From Bacillota bacterium (GTDB taxonomy: Bacteria; Bacillota; Desulfotomaculia; Desulfotomaculales; JAJYZD01): DNA of 11,333 nt. Of the stretch, positions 6,190-11,333 are shown one piece after another. The stretch lies in NCBI GenBank assembly GCA_021800315.1, contig JAJYZD010000109.1, positions 1 to 11,333 of the forward strand, in the 5' to 3' direction. Both the position numbers and the translations under genes were made by a program. The notes below the pieces were generated by a model. It was not told the DNA's origin and made no database searches. It worked only from the letters and a program-made list of their open reading frames with translations. How positions within the stretch are numbered: the stretch's first letter is position 1; every line of letters starts with the position of its first letter.

Positions 6190-6218
6190 TGGACAATTGG
6201 TTCCGACCGTGCCATAAT
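6190..6218 (+). promoter_or_regulatory. Strong sigma-A promoter before copA
   Basis: TGGACA (6190-6195) and CATAAT (6213-6218), each 5 of 6 to consensus, are exactly 17 bases apart, which makes this the best promoter match upstream of copA. The -10 lies inside the palindrome TGCCAT-A-ATGGCA (6210-6222), a possible second operator. The leader from about 6225 to the copA start is ~165 bases. Confidence 0.55.
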
Positions 6219-6388
6219 GGCATTATATTCCGGGCGCCGGCCCCGGTACCGGTGATAAACTTTGGCGAGGGGACTGCCGATTCAATCTCCGGACCAGTAC
6301 CGGGCAGGCACGGGGATAAACGTCGCCTCCCTACCCGGGTCTGAGCCGGCGGATGATAACATGCCAGTTTTACAGGGGAGTGATTTTG

Positions 6389-8842
6389 GTGAACGGCAAG
6401 GCATCCTTTCAAGTGACGGGTATGAGCTGCGCTTCCTGCGCGGCCGGCATCGAGAACGTTCTTTCCCACCTCCCTGGCGTGGCCTCCGCCAGGGTCAACC
6501 CGGCCACCGAGAAGGCCTCGGTGGAGTATGACCCGGCCCGGGTGGACGAAAAAACGATGATCGACAAGATCAAGGATATGGGCTACGGGGTGGTGACACC
6601 GCGCTACGACGTGGGCATAACCGGCATGACCTGCGCCTCCTGCGCGGCCAGGATCGAGCGGGGCTTGAAGAGTCTGCCCGGCGTCCTGGAGGCCAACGTC
6701 AACCTGGCCCTGAACAGGGCCGCCGTGGTTTACAACCAGGCCGAAGTGGGGCCCGCGGATATCCGGGCCAGGGTCGTCGACACCGGCTACGGGGCCTTTG
6801 AGCTGGAAGAGGCGGGAGGGACGGAAAAGGATGAGCGGGCCAGGGAGATCCGCCGGTTGCTCTTCCTGTTCGTGGTTAGTTCCGTGCTTTCCCTGCCGCT
6901 TTTGGTTTATATGCTGGCGATGCTGTTCCAGTTGCGTCCCTATCTGCCGCGGTTCCTGTTCAATCCGTACTTCCAGTTCGCCCTGGGAACGCCGGTGCAG
7001 TTCGGACCGGGCCTGTATTTCTATAAAGACGCCTATTTCGCCCTGAAAAACAAGAGCGCCAACATGGCGGTGCTGGTGGCCATGGGTACCAGCGCGGCCT
7101 ACTTCTACAGCGTCTGGGCCACTTTTTGGGGCCACCGCGCCGTTTATTTCGAAACGGGCGCCATCATCATCAGCCTGATCCTGCTGGGTAAATACCTGGA
7201 GGCCTTCGCCAAGGGCCGCACATCCGAAGCAATCAGGAAACTGATGGGTCTCCGGGCCAAAACGGCCCGCGTGATCCGCCATGACGCCGAGGTGGAGATA
7301 CCGGTTGAGGAAGTGGTGGTGGGCGACCTGATCCTGGTCCGGCCGGGCGAGAAGATCCCGGTGGACGGGGTGGTCAAAGAGGGCAATTCGTCCGTGGACG
7401 AGTCCATGCTGACCGGCGAGAGCATGCCGGTGGACAAGGGACCGGGGGACGGGGTCATCGGGGCCACCATCAACAGCGTGGGTCTCCTGAAGATGGAGGC
7501 GACCAAGGTAGGCCGCGATACCGCGCTGGCCAACATCATCCGGATCGTGGAGGAGGCCCAGGGATCCAAGGCCCCCATCCAGCGTATGGCCGACGTCATC
7601 TCCTCCTATTTCGTCCCGGTGGTCATCGGCATCGCCGTCCTGGCCTTCCTGGCCTGGTTCTTCGGCTTCGATCCGGGCAACTTCACCCGGGCGCTTTTGG
7701 CCGCCACCGCCGTACTGGTCATCGCCTGCCCCTGCGCCCTGGGTCTGGCCACGCCCACTTCCATCATGGTGGGCACCGGGCGGGGGGCGGAGAGCGGCAT
7801 TTTGATCAAGGGTGGCGAGCACCTGGAAAACGCGCACCGGCTGAACGCGGTCGTAATGGATAAGACCGGCACCCTCACGCACGGCCGTCCCTCCGTAACC
7901 GCGTTCATTCCGGCGCCGTCGGCGGCGGTGTCCCGCGGGGAAATCCTGCGGCTGGCCGGCCGGACCGAGGCCGCTTCGGAACATCCCCTGGCCCGGGCCG
8001 TGGTTGAGTACGCCCGTTCGTTCGTCGGCGAGGTGCCGGTGGCGGAGGAGTTCCAGGCCGTGCCGGGCCGCGGCGTCCTGGCCGCGGTGGACGGGAAGCG
8101 GGTGGCCTTCGGCAACGCCAGGCTGATGGAAGAACAGGGTATTTCCCGCGCCGGGATGGAGAACGAGGCGGAGAACCTGGAGAACCAGGGGGCCACGGCC
8201 ATGTACCTGGCTCTGGACGGAAAGCTGACCGCCGTCTTCGGGGTGGCGGACACCCTGAAGGACAATGCGGCCGAAGTGGTGGCGGAACTGAAGGCCATGG
8301 GCATCGAGGTCTGGATGATCACCGGCGATAACCGCCGGACGGCCCAGGCCGTCGCCCGCCTGGCCGGGGTGGACAACGTCCTGGCCGAGGTGCTGCCGGA
8401 GGACAAGGCGCGGGAAGTGGCCAGGCTCAAGGAAGCCGGCAAGTCGGTGGGCATGGTGGGGGACGGGATCAACGACGCCCCGGCCCTGGCCACGGCCGAC
8501 GTGGGCTTCGCCATCGGCACCGGCACGGACGTCGCCATGGAGGCGGCCGATATAACGCTGATGAGCGGCGACCTGCGCGGCATTGCCGCCAGCATCCGCC
8601 TTTCCCGCGCCACCATCCGGAACATCCGCCAGAACCTGTTCTGGGCCCTGATTTACAATTCCATCGGCGTTCCTATCGCTTTCGCCGGGCTTTTGAACCC
8701 GGTCATCGCGGGGGCGGCCATGGCCTTTTCCTCGGTTTCCGTGGTGTCAAACGCCCTGCGCATGAAGCGCTACGACCCATTCGCCGGCAAAAGCGGACCC
8801 AGGACCGGAGCGGTGAAAGAGCCGGCCCGCTCGGCGGCCTGA
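6389..8842 (+). CDS. copA: Cu(I)-exporting P-type ATPase
   Basis: This P1B-1 ATPase moves Cu(I) out across the cytoplasmic membrane using ATP. GTG 6389 is chosen because AGGGGAG (6374-6380) lies 8 bases before it; an ATG at 6353 has no ribosome binding site. The 817-aa product is of usual length. Two N-terminal metal-binding domains carry GMSCASC (Cys14, Cys17) and GMTCASC (Cys82, Cys85). Eight membrane helices follow from about residue 157. The actuator motif TGES is at 342-345, the transport site Cys-Pro-Cys at 447-449 (IACPCALGLATP), the phosphorylated Asp491 in DKTGTLT, His-Pro at 532-533 (SEHPLA), TGDN at 645-648 and GDGINDAP at 691-698. Tyr-Asn (756-757) and Met..Ser-Ser (778-782) in the last helices define Cu(I) specificity. 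copZ follows after 31 bases, so the two form an operon, probably copper-induced through the operator upstream. No damage is seen. Confidence 0.97.
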   Translation: MNGKASFQVTGMSCASCAAGIENVLSHLPGVASARVNPATEKASVEYDPARVDEKTMIDKIKDMGYGVVTPRYDVGITGMTCASCAARIERGLKSLPGVLEANVNLALNRAAVVYNQAEVGPADIRARVVDTGYGAFELEEAGGTEKDERAREIRRLLFLFVVSSVLSLPLLVYMLAMLFQLRPYLPRFLFNPYFQFALGTPVQFGPGLYFYKDAYFALKNKSANMAVLVAMGTSAAYFYSVWATFWGHRAVYFETGAIIISLILLGKYLEAFAKGRTSEAIRKLMGLRAKTARVIRHDAEVEIPVEEVVVGDLILVRPGEKIPVDGVVKEGNSSVDESMLTGESMPVDKGPGDGVIGATINSVGLLKMEATKVGRDTALANIIRIVEEAQGSKAPIQRMADVISSYFVPVVIGIAVLAFLAWFFGFDPGNFTRALLAATAVLVIACPCALGLATPTSIMVGTGRGAESGILIKGGEHLENAHRLNAVVMDKTGTLTHGRPSVTAFIPAPSAAVSRGEILRLAGRTEAASEHPLARAVVEYARSFVGEVPVAEEFQAVPGRGVLAAVDGKRVAFGNARLMEEQGISRAGMENEAENLENQGATAMYLALDGKLTAVFGVADTLKDNAAEVVAELKAMGIEVWMITGDNRRTAQAVARLAGVDNVLAEVLPEDKAREVARLKEAGKSVGMVGDGINDAPALATADVGFAIGTGTDVAMEAADITLMSGDLRGIAASIRLSRATIRNIRQNLFWALIYNSIGVPIAFAGLLNPVIAGAAMAFSSVSVVSNALRMKRYDPFAGKSGPRTGAVKEPARSAA

Positions 8843-8873
8843 AAAGCCGGCGGAGCCGAAAGGGGGTGACAAC

Positions 8874-9083
8874 GTGAGCCAGATTACTTTGCCCGTGGAA
8901 GGGATGACCTGCAACCACTGCAAGATAGCGGTGGAAAAGGCACTGCTCAAAGTGCCCGGCGTAAGCCGGGCGGAAGTCGACCTGGCCGGCCAAAAGGCCT
9001 CCGTCGATTACGACGCGGCGAAGGCCTCCAGGGACCAACTGGTCAAGGCGGTAACGGACGCCGGTTACAGCGTGCCGGCCTGA
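8874..9083 (+). CDS. copZ: Copper chaperone CopZ
   Basis: This is a 69-aa, single-domain HMA protein of normal CopZ length. The GTG start at 8874 follows AGGGGGTGAC closely and lies 31 bases after the copA stop. The Cu(I) site is GMTCNHC, with Cys13 and Cys16. The predicted fold is beta-alpha-beta-beta-alpha-beta: ITLPVEG, the first helix KIAVEKALLKV, then AEVDLAGQKASVDYD, the second helix and GYSV. The Tyr near the C-terminus (DAGYSV) is the one commonly found near the metal site in Gram-positive CopZ proteins. It binds Cu(I) in the cytoplasm and delivers it to CopA, and in organisms with CsoR it also takes part in copper buffering. The last 41 bases overlap the 3' end of a converging gene on the other strand. 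Confidence 0.96.
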   Translation: MSQITLPVEGMTCNHCKIAVEKALLKVPGVSRAEVDLAGQKASVDYDAAKASRDQLVKAVTDAGYSVPA

Positions 9084-9432
9084 TGACCGGAAGGAAAACC
9101 GTCAATCCGCCCCGACTGAAGCCGTCTTGAGGCGGGGGCAACCCCGCGGGGGAAGTGTTGGTGCCAAACTGGTCCGGTTCATGCCGGTGGGGCAGCGTAT
9201 CAAGCCGGACCGGGCCACGCTTCCTTACGGCAGCAAGGTAGGCACTCCAGGCCGCGGCCGATATACCGCCGCGGCTTCCGCGACAAAATTTCCGCAACGC
9301 TTCGTTGAGCAGGCGGATGTGGCAGTATTCATCGGCTGTTATCCTCTCCAGGAACTCGTTGACGTAAGGATTGCCCAGTTCTTTTCCGTGCCTGCGGTAC
9401 TGCTCTATGGCCGCCCATTTCAAGCTGAACAA
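9043..9432 (-). CDS. Short ferritin-like protein (129 aa)
   Basis: The TTG start at 9432 follows GGAGG with 9 bases between. Residues 4-50 look like half of a ferritin-type bundle: LKWAAIEQYRRHGKEL, a turn at GNP, then NEFLERITADEYCHIRLLNEAL, giving Glu10 and the Glu35-x-x-His38 pattern used by di-iron proteins. The remaining ~75 residues (for example SAYLAAVRKR, HRHEPDQFGTN) are Pro/Gly/Arg-rich and not ferritin-like. Classical ferritin-like domains have four helices, so this is either a protein that dimerises, as two-helix encapsulated ferritins do, or a truncated gene whose tail is read-through. It converges on and overlaps copZ by 41 bases. A role in iron or oxidative stress is inference from the motif. 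Confidence 0.5.
   Translation of the reverse strand: MFSLKWAAIEQYRRHGKELGNPYVNEFLERITADEYCHIRLLNEALRKFCRGSRGGISAAAWSAYLAAVRKRGPVRLDTLPHRHEPDQFGTNTSPAGLPPPQDGFSRGGLTVFLPVIRPARCNRRPLPP
9132..9147. other. GC hairpin with GCAA loop downstream of copZ
   Basis: GCGGGG-GCAA-CCCCGC is a perfect 6-bp stem with a stable GNRA loop, 49 bases after the copZ stop. There is no T-run, so intrinsic termination is doubtful. It lies within the tail of the ferritin-like frame on the other strand. Confidence 0.3.
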
Positions 9433-10064
9433 CAGGGCAGCCCTCCAGCGGCTGTTTTCTTTAGACGATGGCAGCCGCTGGCGTCATATGCCGGGACCAA
9501 GGCCGGGCCTTCGCGTGATGGGGCTACCGCGTTTTTTTGTATGCCTGAAGAGCTCCCGGAGGAAGAGGGCTCTCTTTTCTGCGGAGCCTTTCGCTCCGAA
9601 GGATGCGCAACGCCTTGGGCCGCAATGTAAAACGCAAAGAAGCGACGGGTTGGAGCTTCCACAACCTGGCTCCGGTAATATTCTTGCCGGCACCTCCGGC
9701 GTTACAGTATTGTTACTTTCGCGCCACGCGAATGACAAGCTGAGGCCGTAATATAGGCATATATACCCCACGGGGGTTGGGTATATGAAGCCGGGGGTGG
9801 CGGTTCAGGAACCATGGCGCGGGCGGAGTATCCCGCGACTTGGCCCGGGAGGCCTTTCGTTGGCCGTTTTAGCCAGGCAGGAAGCACTTCAGGCTATGGT
9901 CCGGCAGGCCGCTTTCCATACCAGGCGGACCGGCCGGGAAAGCACGGGCAATTCCGGTCGAACTGATTACCGTGGCCGGCAGCTACGGGTTCCAGGCCCG
10001 GCCAAGCGGCGTGGGAAGGCCCGAAGGCCTTGCGGGATGTCTGTTGCACGAAAGTAGGGTTGAT
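9433..10064. other. Gap without supported gene; hairpins and an operator-like repeat
   Basis: Several frames cross this stretch on both strands but none has a ribosome binding site plus a recognisable motif. Visible structure includes CGGAGC-CTTTC-GCTCCG (9582-9598), an AGAGC..GCTCT stem ending in CTCTTTTCT at about 9550-9580 that could act as a plus-strand terminator, the CsoR-like repeat at 9761-9786, and AAGGCC-CGAA-GGCCTT (10016-10031) just before the sigma-factor gene. Confidence 0.35.
9761..9786. promoter_or_regulatory. Second CsoR-like operator
   Basis: ATATACCC and GGGTATAT form a perfect 8-bp inverted repeat around a 10-base G-rich centre (CACGGGGGTT). The TACCC..GGGTA ends and G-tract resemble CsoR-family operators. 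No convincing promoter or gene sits directly downstream on either strand: the ferritin-like gene is ~330 bases away on the minus side and the sigma-factor gene ~280 bases away on the plus side. Confidence 0.45.
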
Positions 10065-10682
10065 ATGGCATTAATTAGTAGGAATGATATTGAAAATTAC
10101 TATGAGGATATAGAGCTGGTTAAAAGGGTCATTTCAAAAGACAGTGAAGCGCTTGAAAAGCTTTATTTCAAGTATTTGAAGCGTCTAACTTGCTTCGTTG
10201 GTAATAGTTCCTTTATATCTTCTGATGATGTGCAGGATGTTTTGCAAAACACTTTTATGGCTGTTCTTGATTCATTGGGAGAGTATCAGGGGCGGAGCCA
10301 GTTTTTTACCTGGATATGCGGGATAGCCCGCCATAAAATCGTTGATTATCAGAGGGCGAAAACAAGAAGAATTGATTCCATGAATAAGTGGCCGGTGGGC
10401 GAATACAGTGAAACCATTCCAAGCAACGATTTATTGGTTGAGGAATCCGTTCTTAGTCAGGAAATGAGCCTTAAGATTCAGAGTATCATCGGTATGATGC
10501 CGGAACACTACCAAATTCTCCTTATTGAGAAGTATATTCATCGAAAAACTTTAAAGGAATTGGCTGCTGCCAGGGCAATGACGGAAAAGGCCGTGGAATC
10601 CTTGCTTACCAGGGCAAAGAAACATTTTAGGTACTTGGTTAAGCAAAACGAGTATTTTTCAGGGGATGGATCTTATGAGTAA
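10065..10682 (+). CDS. ECF-type (sigma-70 family) RNA polymerase sigma factor
   Basis: The 205-aa product has the two domains of an extracytoplasmic-function sigma factor. Region 2 is at ~30-102 (LEKLYFKYLKRL, DDVQDVLQNTFMAVLDSL, FTWICGIARHKIVDYQR) and region 4 at ~133-190 (MPEHYQILLIEKYIHRKTLKELAAARAMTEKAVESLLTRAKKHFRYL), with a helix-turn-helix recognising the -35. It would direct RNA polymerase to a small stress regulon. ATG 10065 is chosen because the sigma homology begins soon after; only a weak AGTAGGG precedes it. The coding sequence is visibly more AT-rich, with A/T-ending codons, than copA or the kinase, which suggests separate acquisition. It overlaps the next gene by 8 bases (TATGAGTAA), so the two are translationally coupled. 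No typical anti-sigma factor with a membrane span is adjacent. Confidence 0.88.
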   Translation: MALISRNDIENYYEDIELVKRVISKDSEALEKLYFKYLKRLTCFVGNSSFISSDDVQDVLQNTFMAVLDSLGEYQGRSQFFTWICGIARHKIVDYQRAKTRRIDSMNKWPVGEYSETIPSNDLLVEESVLSQEMSLKIQSIIGMMPEHYQILLIEKYIHRKTLKELAAARAMTEKAVESLLTRAKKHFRYLVKQNEYFSGDGSYE

Positions 10683-10917
10683 TTCCGGTGGTAACGAAAA
10701 GGCGCTTAATCTTCTCTCCGGCTTGAAGGCTCATCTGGCTTCCCTTCCGGCAACAGAGCCTTCCGTTATTCTGCCGCGCTGCGAGTGTATGGGGTTCTTC
10801 AGGCCACTGGTTGTAAAAGGCATTGTTTCGGGTCCTGGAATCTGCCTGTGCTGTAACCGCCTGACCGGGTGGCTGAACTGGAATCCCAAAGACTGTCCGT
10901 TTCTGGCAAGGGCGTAA
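10675..10917 (+). CDS. Small Cys-rich protein coupled to the sigma factor (80 aa)
   Basis: ATG 10675 lies inside the end of the sigma-factor gene, 8 bases after an AGGGGA ribosome binding site. The 80-aa product has a short helical N-terminus (NEKALNLLSGLKAHLASL), then six cysteines in three groups: RCEC (36, 38), CLCC (57, 59, 60) and Cys74, with a Trp-rich patch GWLNWNPKDC. There is no signal peptide or membrane helix. It lacks the HxxxCxxC of classic zinc anti-sigma factors, so I do not assign that family, but the position is where an anti-sigma or sensor is usually found. The cysteines could bind Zn, Fe-S or Cu and modulate the sigma factor. This is inference; no named family is recognised. 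Confidence 0.6.
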   Translation: MSNSGGNEKALNLLSGLKAHLASLPATEPSVILPRCECMGFFRPLVVKGIVSGPGICLCCNRLTGWLNWNPKDCPFLARA

Positions 10918-10991
10918 GATAAAACCTTGCGGGGCATGCATTGGCCTGACTACACGGGGGACCCCGATGAAAAGTGAAAGGGGGGAGACTT

Positions 10992-11177
10992 ATGACGACC
11001 TGGGTCCTGATTGGTGTGATTGCGGTTCTCCTATATTTCTTGTTCCGGGGCAGGAGCGGTTCCAGCATGGGACGCGGAGGCCGGGAAGACGGCAACCGTT
11101 CGCAGGCCTACATGCCGGACAGAGATGGGCAGGAACCGGACAAAAATGACCCTCCCCGCCGCGGGGGCTGTTGCTGA
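10992..11177 (+). CDS. Small single-span membrane protein ending in GGCC (61 aa)
   Basis: ATG 10992 follows AAGGGGGGAG with 4-5 bases between. The 61-aa product has one N-terminal membrane helix (TWVLIGVIAVLLYFLF), a Gly/Arg-rich linker (RGRSGSSMGRGG), a hydrophilic acidic and Pro-rich stretch and a C-terminal RRGGCC. Single-span small proteins with Gly- or His-rich tails often lie in copper loci of Firmicutes, but this one lacks the histidines and I do not assign a family. The vicinal Cys pair at the very end could bind metal or be modified. It is 74 bases downstream of the Cys-rich gene and followed closely by a strong terminator, so it may be the last gene of the sigma-factor transcript or its own unit. 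Confidence 0.6.
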   Translation: MTTWVLIGVIAVLLYFLFRGRSGSSMGRGGREDGNRSQAYMPDRDGQEPDKNDPPRRGGCC

Positions 11178-11186
11178 CCACCTTAT

Positions 11187-11229
11187 GGCCCGCCTCCCGG
11201 GAAGTACCGGTAGGCGGGCCTTTACTTTC
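11187..11229 (+). terminator. Intrinsic terminator
   Basis: GGCCCGCCT (11187-11195) pairs perfectly with AGGCGGGCC (11212-11220), with an inner CCGG/CCGG stem, followed by TTTACTTTC. It lies 10 bases after the stop codon of the small membrane protein. Confidence 0.85.
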
Positions 11230-11254
11230 GATCCGTATACCAACCCGGGCGGAA

Positions 11255-11304
11255 TCCGGCGTCAATTCGCCGGAACCTCATGCCGGCCGGCGGTGGAACC
11301 GCCG
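11255..11304. repeat. Two short hairpins at the window end
   Basis: TCCGGCG-TCAATT-CGCCGGA (11255-11274) is a perfect 7-bp stem and GGCGGT-GGA-ACCGCC (about 11290-11304) a 6-bp stem. Neither has a T-run. They could belong to the control region or end of a gene outside the window. Confidence 0.3.
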
Positions 11305-11333
11305 ATTGCCCAAGCGACGGTTTTGCGAAAAGG

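Noticed and set aside
6059..6217. 52-codon frame from GTG 6059, right after the CsoR-like operator
   Set aside because: It has no ribosome binding site, no recognisable motif, and it runs into the stronger copA promoter.
6176..7984. 602-codon minus-strand frame
   Set aside because: It is antisense to copA. The composition (Gly, His, Gln, Asp-rich) is that of a shadow of a GC-rich gene.
7606..8625. 339-codon minus-strand frame
   Set aside because: Also a shadow of copA, in another frame; Ser/Ala/Arg-rich without motifs.
9484..9771. 95-codon minus-strand frame beginning inside the second operator-like repeat
   Set aside because: No ribosome binding site, and no domain is recognisable. I could not tell it from chance.
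9785..10057. 90-codon plus-strand frame starting inside the operator-like repeat
   Set aside because: No ribosome binding site and a low-complexity Arg/Gly composition.
1..11333. CRISPR array, tRNA or rRNA genes
   Set aside because: I looked for regularly spaced direct repeats, cloverleaf patterns with the TTC box and rRNA core sequences and saw none.

Overview
The window looks like chromosome of a GC-rich, Gram-positive, Firmicutes-type bacterium. Evidence is strong AGGAGG-like ribosome binding sites, frequent GTG and TTG starts, and a copA-copZ copper operon with CsoR-like operator motifs. A thermophilic or anaerobic clostridial relative (Desulfotomaculum or Pelotomaculum type) is my inference, not something the sequence proves. 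Most intact genes point to copper handling, and they are mixed with decayed mobile and regulatory DNA.

Layout. 1-1345: an IS605-type tnpB broken after its first RuvC motif and joined to an antisense internal fragment of a multicopper oxidase. 1515-1911: two tandem, paralogous, very small proteins (58 and 63 aa) with identically placed CX3C motifs and an Ala-His-His triplet, the most novel item here. 1997-2437: a densely folded RNA-like region resembling the HEARO/omega RNA of IscB elements, followed by a right-end-like hairpin but no iscB gene. 2498-2919 (minus): two small unknown genes, one ending in a Cys-rich tail, with a plausible promoter. 3402-5180 (minus): an intact membrane histidine kinase whose response-regulator gene has lost its middle. 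5181-6388: a long, mostly non-coding stretch with several hairpins, a CsoR-like operator and two promoter candidates in front of copA. 6389-9083: copA and copZ, both apparently intact. 9043-9432 (minus): a short ferritin-like protein converging on copZ. 9433-10064: no convincing gene, but a second CsoR-like inverted repeat. 10065-10917: an AT-richer ECF-type sigma factor overlapping a small Cys-rich protein. 10992-11177: a small single-span membrane protein ending in GGCC, followed by a good terminator.

How it may work together. CopZ would carry Cu(I) to CopA for export, probably under CsoR-type repression, although no csoR gene is visible. The twin-CX3C proteins look suited to binding soft metal as helical hairpins or assembled bundles. 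The oxidase fragment, the orphaned kinase and an operator without a clear gene suggest that a larger metal-response locus has been partly dismantled. The copper link for everything except copA and copZ is inference from context and residue patterns.
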